A stretch of 5,400 nt of DNA from an uncultured Chloroflexota bacterium (GCA_903904765.1 CAIVEA010000725.1:1-5400); one strand, 5' to 3'; positions 1 through 5,400 are shown, counted from the stretch's first letter. A program made the numbers and translations. The notes: generated from the letters alone by a model not told the origin.

Positions 1-3000
1 ATCGAGGGGATTGCCAGCGATGTGACCGACTACAAGCAGGTGGAAGCCGAACTGCGCGAACGCAACCGCGTGATGGCCGACGTTCTGGAGAACAGCGGTT
101 CCGTCATCTACCTCAAGCGACGGGACGGCGTGTATCTGGAAGTCAACCGCGAATGGGAAATTGCCACTCTTTTGCCGCGCCAAACCGTCATCGGCAAAAC
201 CGATGATGACCTGTTCCCACCGGAGATTGCCCGTCAGTTCCGTAGCAATGATTTGCAGGTGATCGAGTCCGGCCTGCCCATGAAGGTCGCTGAAGTGCTG
301 AATACGCCCGCTGGAGATCACTATTTCATCTCGATCAAGTTCCCCACGCGGGACAACAACGGCGTGATAAACGGCATCTGCGGCATGAGTACCGACATCA
401 CCGAATTGAAGCAGGCGGAATTGGCGATGCGCGACAGCGAAACCATGCAGAAGGCCATTCTGGGCGCGATCCCGGATTTGATGTTCCACCTGCGTGCAGA
501 TGGCGCTTTTGTGGATTTTCATGGCCCGTCGTCTGCGCTGGCTATCCCGCCCGAACAAATTCGCAACCTGACCGTGCAGCAGTTCTTCGGCGCTATTCCG
601 GGTACGGAATGGATTGTTGAACAACTCAACCACGCCATGCAGACCGTGCCGCACACCAAACAACTGATTACTTTCGAGTACAGTTTGCCGATTGGGGAAA
701 GCATTCGCCAATTTGAAGCCCGTCTGGGGCCAATCGAGAATACCGACGACATCATCGCCATCATCCGCGACATCACCGAACGCAAGCAGGTCGAAGAAAC
801 GCTGCGTCAGACGCAGGCTAAGCAAGATGCGCTGCTGGCCGCTATCCCGGATTTGATCTTCCACATGCAGGCTGATGGCACATATATTGATGTTCACGGG
901 CCGATTGAAAAACTGGCGCTGCCCGCAGAGACTATTAAAGGTAAGCGGGCACAGGATATACTGATTCAGTTACCGGGAACCGAAACGGTGATTGAACGGA
1001 ATACTGCGGCGCTGGAAGCGGTCAAAACGGGTGATGCGGTGGTGACGTTTGAGTACACCATGCCGGGAAACAAAGGCCAGAGTACGGAACTGGAATATTT
1101 TGAAGCGCGTATGGCTCCTCTCGGCATTAACGGCGAGATCATCTCCATCGTGCGCGACATCACCGAACGCAAACGGGCGGAAGCGGCGCTGCGGCAGAGC
1201 GAGGCCAAACAGAGGGCATTGCTCAACACCATTCCTGACATCATGTTCCACATGCGTCTGGACGGAACATTCCTCGATTTTCATGGCCCATCGGGCAACC
1301 TGTTGATGCCGCTGGACATGATTCTGGGGCGCACAGCCGAAGAAGTGTTCACGCCCATTCCCGGCACGCAGGAATTGATTGATAAAACGAAGGCGGCACT
1401 GGATGCACTCGCTATCCAGAAGCAGATGGTTACGTATGAATATTCGATGCAAACACCCACCGGCCTCGAATACTACGAAGCCCGTATGACCCCGATTGGT
1501 GATAGCGACGAGATTATCTCCATTGTGCGTGACATCACCGAACGCAAGCAGGCCGAAGCCGCATTGAAATCTGCCAACGAAACGCTGGAATGGCGCGTGG
1601 TGGAGCGCACTGCCGAAGTGGAACGGGTGAAAAACCGCCTTGAGGCCATCTTCAACCACAGCGGCGATGGCATCTTGCTACTGGATATCCTAGACGGCAT
1701 CCAGCAGGCCAATTACACCTTTGATGAATTGTTCGGGATTAAGGCCTCGGAGTACCTTAATCACAAACTATCGGATTTTTTCTCCAAAGAAGACGCATAC
1801 ACGATTGATGAAACCCTTCAAAAGGTCGCTAAAAGCCACCGGATGAGCCATGTCGAAGCCTCTGCCGTCCGCGCTGATGGGACGGTGATGCGCGTCGAAC
1901 TGAATATTGCGCCCGTCAACCGTTCGCAGCGGATGGTCAGCAATTTGGTGTGCATCATCCGCGACATCACCGAGCGCAAGCGGGTCGAAGAAGCGTTGCG
2001 TACCAGCGAACAACAACTGCGCGAGTCGCGGTGGATGCTGCAAGCCATTCTCGACAGCATTCCCGTGCGCGTGTTCTGGAAAGACCGCGATTCAGTCTAT
2101 CTGGGCTGCAATAATTTGTTCGCGCAGGATGCCGGACTGGATGACCCGCGCCAGATCGTGGGCAAGCGTGACCGTGATCTGCCGTGGGGCGGGGATGCGA
2201 CGGCAGCTTATCGCTCCAGCGATCTGCGTATCATCGGGGCAGAAGCGCCCACGCTGGAATATGAGGAAGTGCAGGAAACAGCCAGCGGTGGAGCGATGCT
2301 GGTTCGCACCAACAAGCAACCGTTGCTGGACATCAATGACCAGATCATCGGCATACTGGGCGTATATGTGGATATTACTCTGCTCAAACAAGCCGAAGCC
2401 AATTTGCGGACGGCGCTGGAAAAAGAGCAAGAGGTGAGCGAACTGCGCTCGCGCTTTATCTCGATGGCCTCGCACGAGTTCCGCACGCCGCTGTCGGTCA
2501 TTCTGGCGACGACGGATACGCTAACCACATACCGCGAAAGAATGGACACCGTTCAGATGGATGCCCGGTTGGACAAAATCCGCCAGCAGGTCGGTTACAT
2601 GAAGGGCATCATGGAAGATGTGCTGCAACTGGCGAATATGCAGTCCGGCAAATCGCGCTTTGACCCGCAACCGGGGGATTTTGCGGAATTGTGCCGGGAT
2701 GTGGTGAGCGACTACGATGGGCAAGAGGTTCACCGGGGGCGGTTGCAATGTAGCCTCCCAGCCGACGAGCTAGTGGTCGTGTATGACTCACGGTTGATGC
2801 GGCAGATCATCAGCAATATGGTGTCCAATGCGCTCAAATATTCACCCCGCGAGAAAATGGTGCGCGTGCGGTTGGCGCAGGAATCCGCGCAGATTGTGTT
2901 GCAGGTGAGCGATGAAGGCATCGGCATTCCACAATCCGATCTGAAGCACCTGTTTGAGCCGTTTCACCGCGCCGAGAATGTCGGCAAAATCGCCGGCACG

Positions 3001-3144
3001 GGTTTAGGACTGAGCATCGCCCGCGAAGCAGCAGAACTGCACAGCGGCACGCTCCAAGTGGATAGCGTGGTGAATCAGGGGACGACGGTGACGCTATGTT
3101 TCCCGGCGAACCTGCCCACCCGCGACCCAAATCCCGACGAGTAG
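1..3144 (+). CDS. Multi-PAS sensor histidine kinase, 5'-partial (C-terminal 1047 residues)
   Basis: Sensor kinase that would autophosphorylate on His and pass the phosphate to an Asp of a response regulator, which is not encoded in this window. The frame is open from base 1 and begins with the end of a PAS/PAC domain (G-I-A-S-D-V-T-D), so the GTG at 22 is not the real start; the N-terminus is upstream. Counting residues from base 1: PAS1 about 23-140, PAS2 145-265, PAS3 269-394, PAS4 399-519, a charged probably coiled-coil linker 520-544, PAS5 545-664, PAS6 677-799, HisKA about 813-880, HATPase_c about 925-1035. Visible motifs: H-box S-H-E-F-R-T-P-L with phosphoacceptor His825; N-box with Asn943; G1 box D-E-G-I-G-I-P from Asp971; F-box L-F-E-P-F; G2 box G-T-G-L-G-L at 999-1004. 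All catalytic boxes are intact, so it should be active. No membrane segment is seen in this part, so it is cytoplasmic here, and there is no receiver domain. The sensed signal cannot be deduced. TAG stop at 3142-3144. Confidence 0.96.
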   Translation: MEGIASDVTDYKQVEAELRERNRVMADVLENSGSVIYLKRRDGVYLEVNREWEIATLLPRQTVIGKTDDDLFPPEIARQFRSNDLQVIESGLPMKVAEVLNTPAGDHYFISIKFPTRDNNGVINGICGMSTDITELKQAELAMRDSETMQKAILGAIPDLMFHLRADGAFVDFHGPSSALAIPPEQIRNLTVQQFFGAIPGTEWIVEQLNHAMQTVPHTKQLITFEYSLPIGESIRQFEARLGPIENTDDIIAIIRDITERKQVEETLRQTQAKQDALLAAIPDLIFHMQADGTYIDVHGPIEKLALPAETIKGKRAQDILIQLPGTETVIERNTAALEAVKTGDAVVTFEYTMPGNKGQSTELEYFEARMAPLGINGEIISIVRDITERKRAEAALRQSEAKQRALLNTIPDIMFHMRLDGTFLDFHGPSGNLLMPLDMILGRTAEEVFTPIPGTQELIDKTKAALDALAIQKQMVTYEYSMQTPTGLEYYEARMTPIGDSDEIISIVRDITERKQAEAALKSANETLEWRVVERTAEVERVKNRLEAIFNHSGDGILLLDILDGIQQANYTFDELFGIKASEYLNHKLSDFFSKEDAYTIDETLQKVAKSHRMSHVEASAVRADGTVMRVELNIAPVNRSQRMVSNLVCIIRDITERKRVEEALRTSEQQLRESRWMLQAILDSIPVRVFWKDRDSVYLGCNNLFAQDAGLDDPRQIVGKRDRDLPWGGDATAAYRSSDLRIIGAEAPTLEYEEVQETASGGAMLVRTNKQPLLDINDQIIGILGVYVDITLLKQAEANLRTALEKEQEVSELRSRFISMASHEFRTPLSVILATTDTLTTYRERMDTVQMDARLDKIRQQVGYMKGIMEDVLQLANMQSGKSRFDPQPGDFAELCRDVVSDYDGQEVHRGRLQCSLPADELVVVYDSRLMRQIISNMVSNALKYSPREKMVRVRLAQESAQIVLQVSDEGIGIPQSDLKHLFEPFHRAENVGKIAGTGLGLSIAREAAELHSGTLQVDSVVNQGTTVTLCFPANLPTRDPNPDE
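433..1557 (+). repeat. Three homologous tandem PAS modules inside the kinase gene (PAS2-PAS4)
   Basis: Three consecutive modules share the same pattern: I-P-D-(L/I)-(M/I)-F-H, then D-G, a D-(F/V)-H-G-P motif, (F/Y)-E-Y, (F/Y)-E-A-R and a closing R-D-I-T-E-R-K. The I-P-D codons start at 469, 844 and 1231 (spacings 375 and 387 bp) and the R-D-I-T-E-R-K codons at 766, 1153 and 1528 (387 and 375 bp). A fourth R-D-I-T-E-R-K at 1960 closes PAS5, which is otherwise a different PAS type. The DNA is near-identical only around the R-D-I-T-E-R-K codons; the rest has diverged, so the duplication is old. This subtype, with H-G-P instead of the usual V-N-x-A after the D-G strand, is common in PAS-rich kinases of cyanobacteria and Chloroflexota. 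Confidence 0.85.
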
Positions 3145-3172
3145 TGAACGCTTGACCGAACGGTTTGTGTCC

Positions 3173-3202
3173 GGCACTTCCCCGTGCTAGAGGCGTGTTT
3201 TT
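3173..3202 (+). terminator. Weak candidate terminator after the kinase gene
   Basis: G-G-C-A-C at 3173-3177 can pair with G-T-G-C-T at 3184-3188 around a 6-nt loop (five pairs, one of them G-T). A TTTTT run follows at 3198-3202, but 9 nt after the stem, which is far for an intrinsic terminator. It lies about 30 nt after the kinase stop codon, a natural place. The stem is short and the call is tentative; termination could equally be Rho-dependent. Confidence 0.22.
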
Positions 3203-3289
3203 CCTCGAATATCCATCTCCCGTTTCAACAATCAGCCTGTACCTAACGCACTGGTTTCAATGCTTCACCGGGGTGTTGTGATTTTTGAC

Positions 3290-3309
3290 CAAAAGCTTGA
3301 CAGCTTTTG
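3290..3309. promoter_or_regulatory. Perfect 8-bp inverted repeat over the -35 element
   Basis: CAAAAGCT (3290-3297) and AGCTTTTG (3302-3309) are perfect inverted copies around a TGAC core. After a 3-nt bulge (3287-3289) the symmetry resumes with TTTTT (3282-3286) against AAAAA (3310-3314). The centre coincides with the TTGACA at 3297-3302, so a protein bound here would compete with RNA polymerase. It could be an operator, possibly for the regulator encoded downstream, or a hairpin that ends transcription from the kinase gene. An operator role is inference from position. Confidence 0.45.
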
Positions 3310-3323
3310 AAAAACGCTATAAA
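3297..3323 (+). promoter_or_regulatory. Candidate sigma70-type promoter for the regulator-lyase unit
   Basis: A perfect -35 hexamer TTGACA (3297-3302) is followed after 15 nt by TATAAA (3318-3323, five of six matches to TATAAT). With the usual 17-nt spacer the -10 would be TAAAGT (3320-3325, four of six). The block sits in the only clearly AT-rich island of the window. Transcription would start near 3330, giving a leader of about 200 nt before the regulator ATG. The 15-nt spacer is shorter than ideal, which would suit a weak or activator-dependent promoter. Confidence 0.5.
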
Positions 3324-3326
3324 GTG

Positions 3327-3348
3327 TGTCAACTGTCAAATGTTAACA
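3327..3348. promoter_or_regulatory. Three 7-bp direct repeats and TGTTAACA palindrome, candidate operator
   Basis: TGTCAAC (3327-3333), TGTCAAA (3334-3340) and TGTTAAC (3341-3347) follow each other without gaps. The last one is part of the perfect palindrome TGTTAACA (3341-3348), which fits the loose GT-(N)x-AC operator pattern known for GntR-family regulators. TGTCAA at 3327-3332 is also the inverse of the TTGACA at 3297-3302. The repeats overlap the predicted transcription start, where a bound repressor would block initiation. Autoregulation by the downstream GntR protein is inference. Confidence 0.4.
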
Positions 3349-3381
3349 ATTTAAGTCCTTTTTTGAATTAGGTTGCTTTTC

Positions 3382-3528
3382 ATGATCTGTTTTGCGCTTG
3401 GATGGGGTACTGGCGCGGATTCTGCAACGGGCAAAAAGTCTTCCGGCATGGGGATGTCGGAGGCGGTGTTTTTACCGTTTGAGGAATCCCAAAATCCGGC
3501 TATGCTCTTGCCCATGAAGGTTCAATAA
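3382..3528 (+). CDS. Possible 48-residue leader ORF upstream of the regulator
   Basis: An ATG at 3382 opens a 48-codon frame that ends with TAA at 3526-3528, 3 nt before the regulator's ATG at 3532 and in the same frame. A weak AGG (3370-3372) lies 9 nt upstream of the ATG. The product starts M-I-C-F-A-L-G-W and ends L-P-M-K-V-Q; it is rich in Gly, Ser and Met, has no recognisable domain, and I know no homologue. It runs through the leader hairpin at 3440-3463, so its translation could affect leader folding or couple to translation of the regulator. Chance occurrence is quite possible at this length; the case rests only on position. Confidence 0.2.
   Translation: MICFALGWGTGADSATGKKSSGMGMSEAVFLPFEESQNPAMLLPMKVQ
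3440..3473 (+). terminator. Leader hairpin plus T-run: terminator or attenuator-like element
   Basis: Bases 3440-3449 and 3454-3463 form an uninterrupted 10-bp stem (two G-T pairs) closed by a GGGG loop. TTTTT follows at 3469-3473, 5 nt after the stem. A second hairpin, CGGT (3464-3467) with ACCG (3474-3477), extendable by G-T pairs into 3461-3463, competes for the foot of the first stem and buries the T-run in its loop. The element lies between the candidate promoter and the regulator gene, so it could cut transcription before that gene (attenuation). The U-run is short and not directly adjacent, so efficiency is uncertain, and no riboswitch class is recognised. Confidence 0.35.
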
Positions 3529-3531
3529 GTC

Positions 3532-4305
3532 ATGGGACGACTACGGATGAAAGCCAAGAATAGCGACAAACACAAGCTCGATGCGGACGAACTTCTTGCT
3601 GCATTGAAGTCCACAGAGGACAGCGAAGGGCTGTTTTCTGATGATGATGGCTTAATGCCGGCGTTGAAAGTTTCGCTGGCGGATAAGGTGGCGGACTACC
3701 TGCGTGAAGCCATCTTTCGCGGCAAGATCGCGCCCGGTGAACAACTGCGCGAAGTGCCGCTGTCGCAAATGCTCGGTATCAGCCGGGGGCCGATCCGCGA
3801 TGCGCTCAGCCAGTTGGAGCGCGAGGGCTTAGTCACCATCCCCCGCAACGGGCGCACCATTGTGGCGCGGTTGACGCAAGAGGATTTCGATGAAGTATAC
3901 AGCTTGCGGTTGGGGTTGGAACGAGTCGCCATGCAGTACGCCATCCGCAACGCTACCCCTGCCGATCTGGACGAGATGCAGCAGATTGTGGATGAGATGA
4001 TCGAAGAAGTGAACCGGGGCATCAGCGAAAAAGATGCAGCCGATCTCGACCTTCATTTTCATGACGTGCTGTATCAGGCCAGTCGTCACAAGCGGTTGCA
4101 GTCAGTATGGGCGGATTTACGCCCGCAGATTTACATCTTTCTGTTGAGCCGTAACGTGGCCGATTCGGACTTTCGTGTTCAGATGACGCGCCATCAAGAG
4201 ATTGTAGATGTCATCCGGGCGCGGGATGAGGCACAGGCGCTACAAGTGATTGAGACGCACTTGCAAGTGGCCTACAACCGGATCAGCAAAACCTATAAGC
4301 AGTAA
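3532..4305 (+). CDS. GntR family transcription regulator, FadR/FCD subfamily
   Basis: DNA-binding regulator whose C-terminal FCD domain binds a small carboxylate-type ligand, releasing or changing DNA binding. The winged helix is at about residues 47-113, with recognition-helix residues S-R-G-P-I-R-D-A-L (84-92), L-E-R-E-G-L-V (95-101) and a wing N-G-R-T-I-V. The FCD helices span about 118-250, with the family metal set Asp173, His177, His221 and His243 all present. The start is uncertain. ATG 3532 has GAAGG (3515-3519) 12 nt upstream; ATG 3547 has GGGA 9 nt upstream; ATG 3655 (Met42) would give a 216-residue protein of typical length, since GntR helices usually begin near the N-terminus. As called, residues 1-43 are a charged, probably disordered extension. 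The lyase/aldolase gene follows after about 55 bp, so the regulator probably controls it and itself. Family assignment is firm; the ligand is unknown. Confidence 0.94.
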   Translation: MGRLRMKAKNSDKHKLDADELLAALKSTEDSEGLFSDDDGLMPALKVSLADKVADYLREAIFRGKIAPGEQLREVPLSQMLGISRGPIRDALSQLEREGLVTIPRNGRTIVARLTQEDFDEVYSLRLGLERVAMQYAIRNATPADLDEMQQIVDEMIEEVNRGISEKDAADLDLHFHDVLYQASRHKRLQSVWADLRPQIYIFLLSRNVADSDFRVQMTRHQEIVDVIRARDEAQALQVIETHLQVAYNRISKTYKQ

Positions 4306-4338
4306 TTCCCGCTGCGTTTGTGTGAACATCGGCGGGAG
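4306..4338 (+). other. Hairpin between regulator stop and lyase start, covering an SD-like GGGAG
   Basis: Bases 4306-4314 can pair with 4330-4338 (nine pairs including two G-T; the core CCCGC/GCGGG is perfect) around a 15-nt loop. No T-run follows, so it does not look like a terminator and read-through into the next gene is expected. The 3' arm contains GGGAG (4334-4338), which resembles a ribosome binding site but is 14-23 nt from the possible starts. It may modulate translation of the lyase; a chance fold is possible. Confidence 0.3.
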
Positions 4339-4347
4339 CATCAAAGC

Positions 4348-4352
4348 AAAGG
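4348..4352 (+). promoter_or_regulatory. Ribosome binding site AAAGG deciding the lyase start
   Basis: AAAGG lies 6 nt before GTG 4359 and 9 nt before GTG 4362, but directly abuts TTG 4353. It therefore favours one of the two GTG codons over the longer TTG start. No ATG is available near the N-terminus. Confidence 0.5.
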
Positions 4353-4361
4353 TTGATTGTG

Positions 4362-5288
4362 GTGCAGACTCTCTCCGGTGTTGTCGTTCCTGTCATCACG
4401 CCGCTGGATGCGGAAGATCGTGTGGATGAACCCGCGTTCCGCACACTGTTGCGCCGCCTGATCGAATCAGGTGTACACGGGCTGTTCATCGGCGGGTCAG
4501 CGGGCGAAGGGCCGCTGCTCACGCTGACGGAATGGACGCGCATGATGGAGATCGCTCACAGCGAAGCCGGTGGGGCGCTGCCGCTGCTGGGCGGCGTGAT
4601 GGAAACCTCGTCGCGGCGCATCGCGGAAAAGTTGCACCTGCTCCGTCAGATCGGTTTCGCGCATTATGTGGTGACTCCGGCCTTTTACTTCCCGTTCAAA
4701 ACGGAAGCCGAGCATCTGCGCCTGTTTGAAGATTGCAAAGCGGCTGATGGGGGCATGAACCTCATCCCGTATAACCTGCCCTCTATCGTCAAAACCGAAA
4801 TCCCCATGAGCGTGCTGCTGGAACTGGCGCGGCGCGGTTGGGTGACCTGCTGCAAGGAAAGCTCCGGTAATCCGGCCTTCTTCCGTCCGCTGATCGAAGC
4901 GGGGCGCGAAGTGGGGCTGCGGGTGCTGGTGGGCGACGAACTGACGATGGTCGAAGGGCTGCGGGCGGGCGCGGTGGGTGTCGTCCCGTCTAGCGCCAAT
5001 GTGGAAGCGCGTCCGTTCATCGAAGCCTGCCGTGCGGCGGCGGACGGGGACGAGGCCGCGCTGACCCGCGCCAACGAGCGCATTCAGGTATTGCGTGATG
5101 CGCTGCCGCTGGCGGGCGCGTACTGGGTGACGGGTGTGAAGTACGGGTTGGCCTGCTTGGGGATCGGGACGGGCAAAACGATTGCGCCCTATGCGCCCCT
5201 CACCGCCGAGCAGCAGCACAAGATCGAGGCGTTTGTTAAAACCCTCACCCTTAATCCCTCTCCCTCAGGGCGAGGGAATGAAGCCTGA
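4362..5288 (+). CDS. DapA/NanA superfamily lyase or aldolase (DHDPS-like, specificity unknown)
   Basis: Class I (Schiff-base) TIM-barrel enzyme that forms or breaks a C-C bond next to a pyruvate-type keto acid. Residues counted from GTG 4362 (308 aa; GTG 4359 and TTG 4353 are alternatives): N-terminal G-V-V-V-P-V-I-T-P-L, substrate loop G-G-S-A-G-E (44-49), T-P-A-F-Y-F-P-F (105-112), Y-N-L-P with Tyr137, Schiff-base Lys165 in C-C-K-E-S-S-G-N, and V-G-D-E followed by G-A-V-G-V-V-P-S-S-A-N. The Tyr-Lys spacing of 28 equals that of E. coli DapA (133/161). The Arg138 of true DapA (Y-N-V-P-S-R) is Ile142 here, and T-P-x-x-Y-x-P-F resembles N-acetylneuraminate lyase (F-Y-Y-P-F). A sugar-acid or keto-acid aldolase/lyase is therefore likelier than lysine biosynthesis. 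It probably shares a transcript with the GntR gene upstream. The last 15 residues (294-308) come from an interspersed repeat, not from the family fold. Cytoplasmic; no signal peptide. Confidence 0.9.
   Translation: MQTLSGVVVPVITPLDAEDRVDEPAFRTLLRRLIESGVHGLFIGGSAGEGPLLTLTEWTRMMEIAHSEAGGALPLLGGVMETSSRRIAEKLHLLRQIGFAHYVVTPAFYFPFKTEAEHLRLFEDCKAADGGMNLIPYNLPSIVKTEIPMSVLLELARRGWVTCCKESSGNPAFFRPLIEAGREVGLRVLVGDELTMVEGLRAGAVGVVPSSANVEARPFIEACRAAADGDEAALTRANERIQVLRDALPLAGAYWVTGVKYGLACLGIGTGKTIAPYAPLTAEQQHKIEAFVKTLTLNPSPSGRGNEA
5241..5286. repeat. Interspersed palindromic repeat overlapping the lyase 3' end
   Basis: CCCTCTCCC (5256-5264) and GGGCGAGGG (5268-5276) form a 9-bp dyad with one mismatch around TCA. 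Read in the lyase frame the element gives T-L-T-L-N-P-S-P-S-G-R-G-N-E-A. This N-P-S-P-x-G-R-G signature is the familiar translation of a short GC-rich hairpin repeat scattered between genes in many bacterial genomes. Its 3' end (5272-5286) is also similar to the end of the 44-bp unit that follows, so it may be a diverged first copy of that array. A terminator role is possible but no T-run follows. Confidence 0.7.
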
Positions 5289-5400
5289 GGCAACGCTCTT
5301 GTACCCCTTCGCCACGAGGGAACAAAGCGTGAGGCAACGCTCTTGTACCCCTTCGCCACGAGGGAACAAAGCGTGAGGCAACGCTCTTGTACCCCTTCGC
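5287..5400. repeat. Perfect 44-bp tandem repeat array, cut by the window edge
   Basis: The unit starts GAGGCAACGCTCTTGTAC and ends GGGAACAAAGCGT. Copy 1 is 5287-5330, copy 2 is 5331-5374, and copy 3 begins at 5375 and is cut after 26 bases; all visible bases are identical between copies. Each unit is itself an imperfect hairpin: GCTCTTGTACCCCT can pair, with small bulges, with AGGGAACAAAGC around TCGCCACG. There are no variable spacers, so it is not a CRISPR array, and 44 is not a multiple of 3, so it is not a coding repeat. Perfect identity points to recent expansion by slippage or unequal recombination. The array size is unknown because it leaves the window. Confidence 0.9.

Larger units (their letters stand above)
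3145..3531. other. 387-bp intergenic region between kinase and regulator genes
   Basis: No gene of normal size lies here on either strand. The first part (3145-3280) holds only a weak hairpin/T-run and otherwise nothing I recognise. Bases 3281-3370 are clearly AT-rich against GC-rich surroundings and carry a promoter-like region with dyads and short direct repeats. Bases 3371-3531 would be the transcribed leader of the regulator gene, with a hairpin plus T-run and a small ORF. These parts are listed separately. Confidence 0.8.

Noticed and set aside
970..1659. 229-codon minus-strand ORF inside the kinase gene
   Set aside because: It lies opposite the conserved PAS2-PAS4 coding frame and translates to a low-complexity, His/Arg/Phe-rich product without any family motif; it is a shadow of the kinase codons.
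1907..2437. 176-codon plus-strand ORF in an alternative frame within the kinase gene
   Set aside because: It overlaps PAS5/PAS6 codons, is rich in Cys, Trp and Arg, and has no recognised motif; it is a frame shadow.
3151..3164. Short palindrome ACCGAACGGT region just after the kinase stop as a terminator
   Set aside because: The arms are only 4 bp with a 2-nt centre, which cannot make a stable RNA hairpin, and no T-run follows.
4497..5219. 240-codon minus-strand ORF opposite the lyase gene
   Set aside because: The opposite strand carries clear DapA-superfamily motifs throughout; this Arg/His/Gln-rich product has no recognisable domain and arises from the GC-rich codon pattern.
5182..5376. 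64-codon plus-strand ORF through the tandem repeat
   Set aside because: It starts inside the lyase gene in another frame and reads through the 44-bp repeats, whose unit length is not a multiple of three; no coding evidence.
5287..5400. CRISPR array
   Set aside because: The period of 44 bp is fully repeated with no variable spacer, and there are no cas genes in view.

Overview
The window is GC-rich, double-strand bacterial DNA with three real genes, all on the + strand: the 3' part of a large multi-PAS sensor histidine kinase (1-3144), a GntR/FCD-type transcription regulator (3532-4305) and a DapA/NanA-superfamily lyase or aldolase (about 4362-5288). It ends inside a perfect 44-bp tandem repeat. 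The kinase architecture (tandem S-box PAS domains ending in R-D-I-T-E-R-K) and the interspersed hairpin repeat that encodes N-P-S-P-S-G-R-G suggest an environmental bacterium, perhaps Chloroflexota. That placement is an impression from sequence style, not a computed result.

Bases 1-3144: the reading frame is open at base 1, and its first residues are the end of a PAS domain, so the kinase starts upstream of the window. What remains is that PAS end, six more PAS domains, a HisKA dimerisation/phosphoacceptor domain and a complete HATPase_c domain. PAS2-PAS4 are homologous internal duplications. No receiver domain follows, and no response regulator gene is present here.

Bases 3145-3531: a 387-bp intergenic region. 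It holds a weak candidate terminator for the kinase and an AT-rich promoter zone (TTGACA at 3297, TATAAA at 3318) overlapped by a dyad and followed by three 7-bp direct repeats. The leader of about 200 nt contains a 10-bp hairpin followed by a T-run, and a possible 48-codon upstream ORF ending 3 nt before the regulator's ATG.

Bases 3532-5288: the regulator and the lyase/aldolase are separated by only about 55 bp with no convincing terminator, so they look like a two-gene transcription unit. The FCD domain has its Asp/His metal-binding set, as in regulators that sense small carboxylates. The enzyme keeps the Schiff-base Lys and the Tyr of its superfamily but lacks the Arg that marks true dihydrodipicolinate synthase. 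I infer that the regulator controls breakdown of a sugar acid or keto acid by the enzyme.

Bases 5241-5400: the last 15 codons of the enzyme gene lie in an interspersed palindromic repeat, and immediately afterwards a 44-bp tandem array starts and runs off the right edge. I see no CRISPR, tRNA, rRNA, IS element or clearly new multi-gene system. The points most worth a second look are the regulatory leader, the altered active site and the repeat-derived C-terminus.
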